Positions 18,820-27,338 of a DNA stretch of 64,000 nt are shown one piece after another. The notes below the pieces were generated by a model, which was given only the letters and a program-made list of their open reading frames with translations, was not told where the DNA came from and ran no database searches. A program made the position numbers and the translations under genes. The first letter of the stretch is position 1. The number at the start of each line of letters is the position of its first letter. Source of the DNA: Bacteroidales bacterium (GTDB lineage: Bacteria; Bacteroidota; Bacteroidia; Bacteroidales; VadinHA17); the NCBI GenBank assembly GCA_016715075.1, contig JADKBK010000014.1, positions 127,450 through 191,449 on the forward strand. Direction: 5' to 3'.

Positions 18820-19575
18820 CTAAATAAAGATTTCTTCCGGATACTCAATATCAACAAGGAATAAACCTTTGGCAGGTACAGATGTTCCGGCACGACAGCG
18901 GTCCCTTGCCGCAATTATCTTTTCGAACTCATCCATATCCAGCTTCCCGAATCCTATGTCTATGAGTGTACCCACTATTGCCCTTACCATATTTCTGAGG
19001 AACCTGTCGGCTTTGATCGTGAATACCAACATATTCCCAACCTCTTCCCATCCGGCGTGATAGATCCTGCAGAGATTTGTTTTTGTCCCGGAATGGAGTT
19101 TGCTGAAACTGGTAAAATCAGTATGATTGAAGAGGATACTGCAGGCCTGATTCATTGCATCAAGATCTATTTCACCATGTAAGAACCAGCTTGAATTGTT
19201 GGAGAATGGATCCTTTGCCCTTGAGACATAATATTTGTAAGTTCTGGAGATAGCGCTATACCTGGCATTAGCATCCGGAAGCACTTTTCTCAGGCCTGTA
19301 ACGGAAATATCTTCGGGCAGAAAGCTGTTAAGACGGAAGAGCAGTTTTTTATTTTCACAGAGATCTGCCGGAGAAGCATCAAAATGAGCACAAAAATACC
19401 TGGCATGTACCCCCGTATCCGTTCTGCCAGCCCCGGTAGTCCTGATTTCTTCTCCAAGAACCACACTCAATGCATTTTCCAGGATCTTCTGCACAGTGAT
19501 GGAATTTGGCTGCAGCTGCCATCCGTGATAGGAGGTGCCCATGTAGGACAGGAATATGAAGTAGCGGGTTTTCAC
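18820..19575 (-). CDS. truA: tRNA pseudouridine(38-40) synthase
   Basis: TruA makes pseudouridine at positions 38-40 in the tRNA anticodon stem-loop. The 251 residues are of family length. The catalytic aspartate lies in TGAGRTDTGVHA at about residues 46-57, and the conserved RFLRNMVRAIVGTL helix at about 208-221 lies in the second half of the domain. The ATG gives the canonical start MKTRYFIFLSYMGTSYHGWQ. It sits upstream of nuoA on the same strand. Confidence 0.95.
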   Translation of the reverse strand: MKTRYFIFLSYMGTSYHGWQLQPNSITVQKILENALSVVLGEEIRTTGAGRTDTGVHARYFCAHFDASPADLCENKKLLFRLNSFLPEDISVTGLRKVLPDANARYSAISRTYKYYVSRAKDPFSNNSSWFLHGEIDLDAMNQACSILFNHTDFTSFSKLHSGTKTNLCRIYHAGWEEVGNMLVFTIKADRFLRNMVRAIVGTLIDIGFGKLDMDEFEKIIAARDRCRAGTSVPAKGLFLVDIEYPEEIFI

Positions 19576-19763
19576 AAATATGTTTCTGCAAATATAATTA
19601 TTCAGCCAATTAATTATGAATTAGTAACGGATCTAAAATAAACCGATTAATTGTTTGAAAACCGATCATAAAATGTATTTTTACTTTCATCGTTTTAAAC
19701 CCGATAGAAGAAGAAAAATTACCTGATAACCACTAATGATTAAAAATCTAAAATCCTTTGATT

Positions 19764-21491
19764 ATGAAAGTTGACCTTAGTTGGATAGATTATCTTATTA
19801 TGATGATCTATTTTATTTTTGTACTTGGTATTGGCTGGTTTCTGAGAAAATTCATGAAGAATGCCAATGCCTTTCTTGAAGCCGGAAGGTCAATGCCTGC
19901 CTGGGTTGCAGGATTGGCATTTATCTCTACAAACCTGGGAGCCCTTGAAGTGATGGGAATGACAGGTTCCGGAATGAAATATGGAATGCTTACAACTCAT
20001 TTTTACTGGATAGGGGCAATTCCTGCCATGATTTTCCTGGCAGTATTCATGATGCCATTCTATTACGGTTCCAAGGCCAGATCAGTGCCTGAATTTCTTA
20101 AGCTGAGGTATGATGAGAAAACCAGGGGATTGAATGCAATTCTCTTTGCTGTGATGACGGTACTAGCTTCAGGAATTTCAATGTTCGCTCTGGCTCTCCT
20201 GATGGAAAATGTACTTGGCTGGAATTTTAATCTGAGTCTGTGGATCTCGGCATTAATTGTTCTTGGATACACATATCTTGGCGGCCTCTCTTCTGCTATC
20301 TATAATGAAGTACTGCAGTTCTTCATTATAGTAATTGGCCTGCTGCCTCTGGTGTTCCTGGCTTTGAAGGATGTTGGCGGCTGGGTTGGATTAAAGGCAC
20401 AGCTGGCTCCCATTGCACAGGCAAAAGGATTTGCGGCAGATACCTTTACAACGACCTGGAAATACTCAGGTTCGGCAGGAGCCAATCCTCTGGGCGTGGA
20501 ATGGTTTGGCATTCTGTTTGGTCTTGGATTTGTCCTTTCATTCGGTTACTGGTGTACCAATTTTTTGATTGTTCAGAGAGCATTTGCCGCTGAATCAAAA
20601 GCAGCTGCCAGAAAAGTTCCGCTTATAGGCGCTTTACCTAAAATGTTTATTCCTTTCCTGATTATAGTTCCGGGAATAATTGCTCTTGCCCTCTCAAATG
20701 ATCCTGGCAAAGGCTTTAATCTGCCACTTAGTTCCGGTGGAGGACCTGATTATAATTTAACAATTATTATGCTGCTTAAACAATATCTCCCGGCAGGAGT
20801 CCTTGGTCTTGGTATAACCGCCCTTCTCGCCTCATTTATGTCAGGAATGGCAGGTAATGTCTCTGCCTTCAATACAGTATGGACATATGATATTTATCAG
20901 AGCTATATTCGTCCCAGGACCGGTAATGAGGAAGAGGATGGGAAACATTATCTTAAAGTTGGCCGTATCGCTACTATTTTTGGTATCCTGTTAAGTATAG
21001 CATCAGCATATATAGCCAGTAAATTTGGCAATATTATGGATTTTCTGCAAACGATCTTCTCTCTGATCAATGCACCATTGTTTGCCGTAATATTCCTTGG
21101 GATGTTCTGGAAGCGCACCACAGGCCATGCTGCATTTACAGGCTTACTTGCCGGATTCATTCTTGCACTGATACATCATGGACTGACAGTCCCTGCCGGA
21201 GCAACAACAATTATTAAAGGTGGCTGGATCGCTAACCTGCATACATATCCGGTTGAAATGGCACAGAACTTCTGGACTGCAATAATCGCATTTACAGTAA
21301 GCACAACCGTAACAGTTGTACTGACATTTTTAACCAAACAGAAAAAAACAGATGAGGAACTGAAGGGACTGGTTTATTCCCTCACACCACGCGAGCTGAA
21401 TGACAGTCATCTGCCATGGTATGAAAGACCCACCGGTCTGGCAATTCTCGTTGGTGTTATAGCTATAGTATTAACAATAATGTTTTGGTAG
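19764..21491 (+). CDS. Sodium:solute symporter family transporter (SGLT-like)
   Basis: An inner-membrane transporter of the SSS family that couples substrate uptake to sodium. It has 575 residues and about 14 hydrophobic helices. Family signs are the opening helix IDYLIMMIYFIFVLGIGWFL, NLGALEVMGMTGSGMKYGM, a long YTYLGGLSSAIYNEVLQFF segment at about residues 165-185, and ASFMSGMAGNVSAFNTVWTYDIYQ. The pattern is nearest to sugar-type members. I start at the ATG at 19764, since the upstream TTG at 19758 is less likely. A small membrane protein follows after 12 bases and a secreted sugar-isomerase-like gene farther on, which makes a carbohydrate substrate plausible but unproven. Confidence 0.9.
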   Translation: MKVDLSWIDYLIMMIYFIFVLGIGWFLRKFMKNANAFLEAGRSMPAWVAGLAFISTNLGALEVMGMTGSGMKYGMLTTHFYWIGAIPAMIFLAVFMMPFYYGSKARSVPEFLKLRYDEKTRGLNAILFAVMTVLASGISMFALALLMENVLGWNFNLSLWISALIVLGYTYLGGLSSAIYNEVLQFFIIVIGLLPLVFLALKDVGGWVGLKAQLAPIAQAKGFAADTFTTTWKYSGSAGANPLGVEWFGILFGLGFVLSFGYWCTNFLIVQRAFAAESKAAARKVPLIGALPKMFIPFLIIVPGIIALALSNDPGKGFNLPLSSGGGPDYNLTIIMLLKQYLPAGVLGLGITALLASFMSGMAGNVSAFNTVWTYDIYQSYIRPRTGNEEEDGKHYLKVGRIATIFGILLSIASAYIASKFGNIMDFLQTIFSLINAPLFAVIFLGMFWKRTTGHAAFTGLLAGFILALIHHGLTVPAGATTIIKGGWIANLHTYPVEMAQNFWTAIIAFTVSTTVTVVLTFLTKQKKTDEELKGLVYSLTPRELNDSHLPWYERPTGLAILVGVIAIVLTIMFW

Positions 21492-21503
21492 GAGGAAATT
21501 AAA
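21490..21503 (+). promoter_or_regulatory. Strong Shine-Dalgarno before the small membrane protein
   Basis: AGGAGG at 21490-21495 with an 8-base spacer precedes the ATG at 21504. It overlaps the stop of the symporter gene. Such a full match is unusual here, since most starts in the window lack one, and it supports real translation of the 67-residue frame. Confidence 0.7.
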
Positions 21504-21707
21504 ATGGTAGATATAAGAATCCCTATAGGTCTGATGTTCTCAATCATCGGAGTATTAATATCAGTTTTCGGTCTGGCAACAATGTCAAACACAGAAATGT
21601 ACCAGAAATCCCTTAATATCAATGTAAATCTTATTATGGGAGTTTTGATGCTTATTTTTGGACTTATTATGCTCTATATGTCACAGAGAAAGAAGAAGAA
21701 AGCGTAG
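21504..21707 (+). CDS. Small two-helix membrane protein downstream of the symporter
   Basis: A 67-residue protein with two hydrophobic helices, at about residues 7-26 and 41-60, and a lysine-rich tail (RKKKKA) that should stay in the cytoplasm. The linker NTEMYQKSLNINVN is polar. It starts 12 bases after the symporter stop behind a full AGGAGG, so it is likely co-translated with it. It could be an accessory subunit of the transporter, as some SSS members have small partner proteins, but there is no family recognition to prove that. Confidence 0.7.
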   Translation: MVDIRIPIGLMFSIIGVLISVFGLATMSNTEMYQKSLNINVNLIMGVLMLIFGLIMLYMSQRKKKKA

Positions 21708-21713
21708 AGAGCA

Positions 21714-21800
21714 GGCTGGGCTCAGGGCTCAGGGCTCAGGGCTCAGGCTTTGCCAGCCGAAGCGTAGAGCGTAGAGCATAGAGCATAGAGCATAGATAAA
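21714..21800. repeat. Simple tandem repeats after the symporter unit
   Basis: The first part has four copies of GGGCTCA (about 21718-21745), which on the other strand reads CCCTGAG like the arrays near 16150 and 56600. The second part has five copies of the 8-base unit AGAGCGT / AGAGCAT(A) (about 21763-21798). It lies between the small membrane protein and the TIM-barrel gene and is non-coding. Confidence 0.8.
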
Positions 21801-21827
21801 AAAAAATTAGCACTAATTAAATAAACA

Positions 21828-22901
21828 ATGGACCGCAGAAAATTCATTGAAACTTCCGGCGCTGCAGCCGGTGCTGCCATGCTGGGCAGTGTAACTCCAT
21901 CAGAACACAAAGCTCCGGAACTGGCAGGACAAAAGTCAGATAAGAAAGCTAAGATAAAGCTTGGCCTTTATTCCATTTCCTATGGTGGTATCTGGTACAG
22001 GGGCGAAGCCCTTTCATTTGAAGAATTGTGCAAAAAGGCAAAAGGTTTTGGATTTGAAGGAATAGAGCTCGATAACAAGCGCCCGATGGGAAATCCTTTG
22101 GATCTGGACCAGCGCAGGCGAGATGAAATGAAGAACTCACTCGTAAAATATGGTCTGGAAATACCTTGTGTCGCTGCGAACAATGACTTCTCGAGTCCGA
22201 TACCTGAACACCGTGAATGTCAGCTCCTGATGGTGCGTGAGACAGCCAGGCTGGCAAAGGATCTCGGGGCCAGGACAGTACGCCTTTTTGCCGCCTGGCC
22301 CGGTGTACCAATTCATAATGGGGTGGGAACCTATGAATTTGTCCATGACCATGATGGTTATTATTCCTTCATGAGGCAATATCCTTATGTAACGTGGCAC
22401 GACAGGTGGGATCTTGTAAAGGAAGGCCTTAAAGAGGCTGCAAAATTCGGAGAGGAGAATGGCGTTATAATGGTGCTTCAGAATCACGCTCCCCTGATCA
22501 GAAGCTGGAAAGATGTCCATAAAATGGTAAATGAGGTTAATTCAAAATGGCTCAGGGTTTGCCTTGATCTTCCCATTTTTGAAAAGCAGGACAAGGATTA
22601 CATTGCAAATGCGATTCAGACTATCGGGGATCTCCAGGTGCATTCTCACTTCGGAGGAGAGTATTACAGGGATGAAAACAAGGTTATAAGGCCTAAAATG
22701 CTTGATTATTATGCTGGCGGAATAATGCCGGATTATGACCATTATATCAGTCAGATGGATACTATCGGTTATAACGGATATTTCACATTTGAGCTTTGCC
22801 ATCCCCTTTACAACGAAAAGCATGAACCGGAAGGAATAGACTTTGTTGACCAGCAGGTAAGTCTTGCCCGGGAGTATATGGCAAATATTATCAATAAATA
22901 G
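21828..22901 (+). CDS. Secreted sugar phosphate isomerase/epimerase-like TIM barrel
   Basis: Member of the AP-endonuclease-2 / xylose-isomerase-like TIM-barrel superfamily, 357 residues. The N-terminus MDRRKFIETSGAAAGAAMLG is a Tat-type signal (RRKF followed by a short hydrophobic alanine-rich stretch), so export in folded form is likely. Conserved metal-site-like residues occur in FEGIELDNKR, VLQNHAPL, LRVCLDLPIF, LQVHSHFGG and YFTFELCHP, giving the expected E, H, D, H and E pattern. The exact substrate cannot be deduced. The threonine aldolase gene begins directly after its stop codon, indicating one operon. Confidence 0.85.
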   Translation: MDRRKFIETSGAAAGAAMLGSVTPSEHKAPELAGQKSDKKAKIKLGLYSISYGGIWYRGEALSFEELCKKAKGFGFEGIELDNKRPMGNPLDLDQRRRDEMKNSLVKYGLEIPCVAANNDFSSPIPEHRECQLLMVRETARLAKDLGARTVRLFAAWPGVPIHNGVGTYEFVHDHDGYYSFMRQYPYVTWHDRWDLVKEGLKEAAKFGEENGVIMVLQNHAPLIRSWKDVHKMVNEVNSKWLRVCLDLPIFEKQDKDYIANAIQTIGDLQVHSHFGGEYYRDENKVIRPKMLDYYAGGIMPDYDHYISQMDTIGYNGYFTFELCHPLYNEKHEPEGIDFVDQQVSLAREYMANIINK

Positions 22902-23936
22902 ATGGCAAAGAGAGGATTTGCAAGTGATAATAATGCAGGAGTTCATCCTGAGATATTCAAAGAGCTGCTCTCTGCCAATGAAGGTCATGCGATCGGTTAT
23001 GGTTCCGATATTTACACTGAACAGGCGCTGGAGCTCTTTAAAGAGCAATTTGGGCGTGATACTGAAACCTTTTTTGTCTTTACCGGCACAGCTGCCAATG
23101 TACTTGGGCTCTCTTCAATTACCAGGTCCTGGAATTCAGTAATAGCATCATCCACGGCACATCTTGAACAGGATGAGTGCGGGGCGCCGGAAAAATTTCT
23201 CGGTTGCAAGGTGCTGACGGTCGATTCACCCGATGGAAAGATAAATCCCAGACTGATTGAAACACATCTTCATGGCTTTGATTTTGAGCACCATTCGCAA
23301 CCTAAAGTGATATCCGTTACGCAGTCGACGGAGATGGGTACTGTATACACCGCAACAGAAATAAGGGAAATAGCCGATTTTATTCATTCCAGAGGCCTCC
23401 TGCTTCATATGGATGGAGCGAGGATATCAAATGCAGCCGTATCGTTGAATAAGCCATTCAGGGCGTTTACAACTGATGCAGGGGTTGATGTGCTTTCATT
23501 CGGAGGAACAAAGAACGGGATGATGTGTGGGGAAGCGATCTGATTTCTGAAGCCAGGGCTATCAGCAGATTTTAAATATATGAGGAAGCAGGGCATGCAG
23601 CTTGCGTCAAAGATGAGATTTATCTCTGCCCAGTACCTCGCATATTTCAGGAATGATCTGTGGAAAGCATGTGCTTCCCATTCCAACAGTATGGCGAATC
23701 TCCTTGCTGATCATCTTAAGAATATTCCGGAAATAAGAATTACACAGAAGGTTGAGTCGAACGGGATCTTCGTTATAATGCCTGATGAGATTGCAAAAAA
23801 AATGCAGCAGCATTATTTCTTCTATCCATGGAATGAGAAGACTTCGGAATACCGGCTGATGACGAGCTGGGATACTCAGAAGGAGGATATTGAAGGATTT
23901 ATAAGCCTTCTCCTGCAGGAATTTAAAAACCATTAA
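22902..23936 (+). CDS. Low-specificity threonine aldolase-like PLP enzyme, interrupted by in-frame TGA
   Basis: Fold-type I PLP enzyme of the beta-eliminating lyase / threonine aldolase family, which cleaves L-threonine (or allo-threonine) to glycine and acetaldehyde. Visible features are FASDNNAGVHPEI at the start, GTAANVLGL (PLP phosphate contact), HLEQDECGAPE, LHMDGARISNAA (PLP-binding aspartate) and SFGGTKNGMM with the catalytic lysine. The frame reads to GEAI and then meets TGA at 23541-23543. The same frame resumes with FLKPGLSADFKYMRKQGMQLASKMRF and reaches a normal end at 344 codons, so a single codon is affected and no frameshift is involved. It starts directly after the TIM-barrel stop. 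A nonsense mutation or a base-call error are both possible. Confidence 0.85.
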
Positions 23937-23945
23937 ATCAACTTT

Positions 23946-24062
23946 TTTTTATTACACAGAGTAACACAGAGGAAGCACAGAGTTACACAGAGTCAGACCT
24001 TTATTTCCTCTGTGTGCCTCTGTGATCCCGATAGCTATCGGGACTCTGTGCTCTCTGTGACA
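23946..24062. repeat. CACAGAG / CTCTGTG inverted repeat element with central palindrome
   Basis: Five CACAGAG-type words (about 23953-23992) are followed by five reverse-complement CTCTGTG words (about 24008-24059), so the transcript can fold into a long imperfect hairpin. An 18-bp perfect palindrome, TCCCGATAGCTATCGGGA, lies at 24026-24043. There is no coding potential. The arrangement resembles a small miniature-element or REP-type repeat, but neither target-site duplications nor a parent transposase is seen. Confidence 0.75.
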
Positions 24063-24081
24063 GTTCCTTATAAAGCTTAAA

Positions 24082-24116
24082 AAAAAAGGCCGAATCTTGC
24101 GATTCAGCCTTTTTCT
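24082..24116 (-). terminator. Bidirectional terminator between threonine aldolase and tonB
   Basis: Stem AAAAAGGCCGAATC / GATTCAGCCTTTTT with a 4-base TTGC loop. The one mismatch becomes a G-U pair on the minus-strand transcript, and both sides end in A/T runs. It lies 17 bases past the tonB stop and should end the exb/ton transcript; it can also stop the convergent aldolase transcript. Confidence 0.8.
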
Positions 24117-24132
24117 ATGATTGTAAATGAGT

Positions 24133-24909
24133 TTACTTAAGTGTAAAGGTTATTGGTACCATGTACCATACCGGAACCGGTTTACCACCCTGTTTTCCTG
24201 GTTTGAAAGCCGGTAGGGTATTCACAACCCTGATAGCTTCAGCATCAAGTTCGGGGTCAACGCCTTTCAGAATGCTTACCTGGCTCACGCCTCCTTTTGC
24301 AGTAACACAGAATCTTACAATTACCCTGCCCTGGATGTTATTTTCCTTTGCAATATCGGGATAAGTAGTATGACTTGCGATATACTTCAGAAGTTCACCG
24401 TCACCGCCAGGGAACAAAGGCATCTCCTCAACAACCACGAATGGTATCTCTTCGGCTTCTGCTTCCTGTACTTCTTCTTTCACTTCAACAACTTCAACAA
24501 CTTCCTGGTCTTTAACTTCAACCTGAGCATCATCAGCTGTCATCAGCTGCGCCATGTCTTCAGGTTTAATTGAGTCAACGACTACCGGTGGTACGTATTT
24601 CTGTTGTTGTACAACGTCTGAAGGAGGAGGAGGAGGGGGAGGAGGAGGGGCAACCTGTTCATTAGGCTGATCCAGATTCTCCATCTTGATCTCTACCTGC
24701 CTTTCAGCACGCTTGAGTCTGTTTTCAAGGGCTTTTGCATTAAGGTATGGAGTAATAACGGCAGTTGCTATTATTACTATACCTACCAGCAATGACCACA
24801 TTACTGTACGATTATATTTTGTACGCAGTTTATATGCACCGTACTCCTTATTCCTGGATTCAAAGACTATATCATCGAAAGCAGGAGCTTTTATCATTTC
24901 ATTTGCCAT
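24133..24909 (-). CDS. tonB: Energy transducer TonB
   Basis: TonB spans the periplasm and passes proton-motive energy from ExbB/ExbD to outer-membrane receptors. The 258 residues show a cytoplasmic N-terminus, one membrane helix at about residues 35-55 (WSLLVGIVIIATAVITPYL), a short heptad stretch and a nine-proline run at about 88-96. A valine/glutamate-rich spacer follows. The C-terminal TonB domain (about 170-258) contains YPDIAKENNIQGRVIVRFCV and the VPVWYMVPITF ending. It is the last gene of the exbB-exbD-exbD-tonB set, 18 bases after exbD. Confidence 0.94.
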   Translation of the reverse strand: MANEMIKAPAFDDIVFESRNKEYGAYKLRTKYNRTVMWSLLVGIVIIATAVITPYLNAKALENRLKRAERQVEIKMENLDQPNEQVAPPPPPPPPPSDVVQQQKYVPPVVVDSIKPEDMAQLMTADDAQVEVKDQEVVEVVEVKEEVQEAEAEEIPFVVVEEMPLFPGGDGELLKYIASHTTYPDIAKENNIQGRVIVRFCVTAKGGVSQVSILKGVDPELDAEAIRVVNTLPAFKPGKQGGKPVPVWYMVPITFTLK

Positions 24910-24927
24910 CTCTTTCAGGTTTACGGG

Positions 24928-25593
24928 TTATTTGGCAGGAGCATTAACAGTGGAGGCAATGCCGGCGGCAGTCTCAACCATTTTTTCTTCATACCATACA
25001 ATATCAACGAACGTATAACGTGCTATTCCGCAGATATTCATCTCATCGAGAATATCAACAAAATTGCCGTAATTAGCTTTCTTATAGGCTTTGACCAGAA
25101 CTATTGGTCCGGTATCATCATCCTTTTTCAGCTGTCTTATAGCACCTGCAACGGAATCCTGGGAAAGTCCGGAAATTTTACCGGTCAGAACCTGGTTATT
25201 GAAATCATCGATCTTTTTGAAAAGAGCCCTGTTTCTTTCGAGCAGTAACTGGCGAATGCCTGTTGTGCTGAAATCAGTCTCCTGAAGCGGTGGCAGGTTA
25301 TTATAGTCCTCTGCTTTTACCGCACCAGGGTACCAATATATTTTATTATCGGGACCAAGGATGATATTCACGGTACGGCTTGCCGAGATCTTTGGAGGAT
25401 CAATCGGCTTGTCTTTGATTCTCTCAGGAAGAACGATTTCCATAACTTTTGCCTTTGCGAAAGCTGTTGTGAGCATGAAGAACGTGATTAGCAGACACAT
25501 AAGGTCAACCATGGGTGTCATGTCGATATGCGGCGCATGTTTCTTCGCTTTCTTCTTTCCGCCTTCCTTTTCCTCTTGAATTATTTCTGCCAT
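24928..25593 (-). CDS. exbD: ExbD/TolR biopolymer transport protein (second copy)
   Basis: Single-pass partner of ExbB that forms part of the proton channel. The 221 residues begin with a basic cytoplasmic stretch, then the signature HIDMTPMVDLMCLLITFFMLTT with the channel aspartate in the membrane helix at about residues 24-46. A periplasmic domain follows, longer than that of E. coli ExbD. It starts one base after the upstream exbD stop. The two ExbD proteins differ enough outside the helix to be non-redundant. Confidence 0.93.
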   Translation of the reverse strand: MAEIIQEEKEGGKKKAKKHAPHIDMTPMVDLMCLLITFFMLTTAFAKAKVMEIVLPERIKDKPIDPPKISASRTVNIILGPDNKIYWYPGAVKAEDYNNLPPLQETDFSTTGIRQLLLERNRALFKKIDDFNNQVLTGKISGLSQDSVAGAIRQLKKDDDTGPIVLVKAYKKANYGNFVDILDEMNICGIARYTFVDIVWYEEKMVETAAGIASTVNAPAK

Positions 25594-25594
25594 A

Positions 25595-26233
25595 TCACTT
25601 TTGTATTTCTTCTAAGTTAATTTTCGCTGCCTCAAGACTTGTTATCAGGTTAAACCTGTTAACATTCTTGTCCTGCAAAATATCCAGAACCTTCTTTACG
25701 ATAGGAAAACCTGTTTTTGAATCACCTTTTATACAAGCCTGAATATTCGGATTGACCTGACGTGCGAAAAGTACCCACAATGCAAGCTGGTTATCAGCTG
25801 AATCAATCGGGATTCCGGTTTGAAAAACTGTCTTCTCCTTGACATCTTTAGCTGCTAAAAATTCTTTCATTTTGAGTATAGGCACTCCCATAGAAGATGG
25901 ATATTTCTCAAATTCCCTTAATTCTGTCGGGGTGAATTCTATGTTGTATCTTTTACCCATCTCGGTGAGAATCTTCGGTCTGTATTTGAGCAAAGTATCC
26001 GGACCATTGTCAAAATTCAGATATACTTTGTCATCTGTAGAAAGAAGCAGAGTCATCATGTTAGCATCAGGTGTAGGTTTCTCTGATATTGAAAAAGGCG
26101 TATCAACAGGCGCTGGTTCCTGCTGTCTCATAGTTGTGGTCAGCATAAGAAATGTAAGAACAACCGAGAACAGGTCCACCATAGGCGTCATGTCGATATG
26201 GGGCGACTTTGTTGGTAATTTAATCTTTGGCAT
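25595..26233 (-). CDS. exbD: ExbD/TolR biopolymer transport protein (first copy)
   Basis: A 212-residue ExbD with HIDMTPMVDLFSVVLTFLMLTTTMR at about residues 11-36, including the channel aspartate. The periplasmic part contains a QLALWVLFARQVNP segment and a typical C-terminal alpha/beta domain ending with FNLITSLEAAKINLEE. It lies 45 bases after exbB and one base before the second exbD. Paired exbD genes are common in Bacteroidota TonB clusters. Confidence 0.93.
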   Translation of the reverse strand: MPKIKLPTKSPHIDMTPMVDLFSVVLTFLMLTTTMRQQEPAPVDTPFSISEKPTPDANMMTLLLSTDDKVYLNFDNGPDTLLKYRPKILTEMGKRYNIEFTPTELREFEKYPSSMGVPILKMKEFLAAKDVKEKTVFQTGIPIDSADNQLALWVLFARQVNPNIQACIKGDSKTGFPIVKKVLDILQDKNVNRFNLITSLEAAKINLEEIQK

Positions 26234-26278
26234 TGTAGTTTCTTATTATATGATTTAAACCAAAAGATAAATCTAAAA

Positions 26279-27094
26279 TTATGCCTTCAGTGAGGCTGCG
26301 AATGTCTGTGTCAGACTGAAGCCTGCTTCGTCAATTTTAAATGTATAGGAATCGATTGTTGTTGAAAAATAGTTAAATGCTATAATTGCAAATGTTGAAC
26401 CTGTGATACCAAAAGCGGTATTAACAAGAGCTTCAGAAATACCGGTTGCAAGAGCAAGGGCATCAGGAGCGCCAGCCTGGGCAAGAGCGGCAAATGCACG
26501 GATCATACCAAGAACCGTTCCGATAAGACCGATCAACACGGAGATTGATGCAAGTGTGGAGAAAATAACCATGTTCCTTGAAAGCATTGGAAGCTCAAGA
26601 GCTGTAGCTTCTTCAAATGATTTCTGGATTGAAAGGATCTTCTGGTCTTTTTCAAGTTCCTTGTCATTCTGCAGGTCACGATAACGTAAAAGGCCTGCTT
26701 TCATTACGTTGGCAAGTGAACCTTTCTGTTTGTCACAAGCTTCCATAGCTTCTTCAATTTTGTCTTCTGCAAGAAGAACCTGAAGATTACGGACAAATGT
26801 GTTTAATCTGCCTTTTCCTTTTGCTCTTGATAATGTAATAATCCTTTCGAAAATGAAAATGATAAGAACCAGAACGCATGTCATAAGGATAGGAACTATG
26901 TAACCACCTTTATAGATGATTCCGAGATAGTTTCCATCCAGCGGCTGCCCCTTTGGGTTTCCACCTTCAAAATTCACAGGATTACCCATTATTTGTGAGA
27001 ACAAAATATAGGCAACTATAAAAGCTATTAAAATAGCGCTTGTTGCAAAAACGTTCTGCAACGCATCTTTGAACGAACTTCCTTCTTTACTCAT
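26279..27094 (-). CDS. exbB: MotA/TolQ/ExbB proton channel family protein
   Basis: Pentameric inner-membrane channel that powers TonB. It has 271 residues, longer than E. coli ExbB at the N-terminus, with an extra helix at about residues 14-32. Further hydrophobic helices lie at about 57-75, 155-180 and 200-230. The conserved signature LIGLIGTVLGMIRAFAAL is at about residues 187-204, and ALVNTAFGITGSTFAIIAFN marks the last helix with the channel threonines. It is the first gene of the exbB-exbD-exbD-tonB unit; the 244-base gap upstream separates it from the TPR gene on the same strand. Confidence 0.94.
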   Translation of the reverse strand: MSKEGSSFKDALQNVFATSAILIAFIVAYILFSQIMGNPVNFEGGNPKGQPLDGNYLGIIYKGGYIVPILMTCVLVLIIFIFERIITLSRAKGKGRLNTFVRNLQVLLAEDKIEEAMEACDKQKGSLANVMKAGLLRYRDLQNDKELEKDQKILSIQKSFEEATALELPMLSRNMVIFSTLASISVLIGLIGTVLGMIRAFAALAQAGAPDALALATGISEALVNTAFGITGSTFAIIAFNYFSTTIDSYTFKIDEAGFSLTQTFAASLKA

Positions 27095-27338
27095 TTTTTT
27101 ATCGATTTGTTTAGGTTTAAGATTTTACGATTTGCAAATATATATTATGAATTGTTTTTTTCCAATAGCGCAAAGAATATTGTTAAACTTTTGTCCTTGT
27201 TTAGAATAATTCTCTAAATAAAAAGACCGTTAGACTGACATTTTACCCTCTGCTAAATATAATTTAGTTATTAATTTATTTTTACTCTAGCTGCTTTTAT
27301 TTCAACGCACATCCTGTTTTTTCCAGCCTGTATCATTA

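Noticed and set aside
23541..23543. Selenocysteine or other programmed recoding of the TGA
   Set aside because: The position is not catalytic, no SECIS-like hairpin is evident after it and the family does not use selenocysteine.
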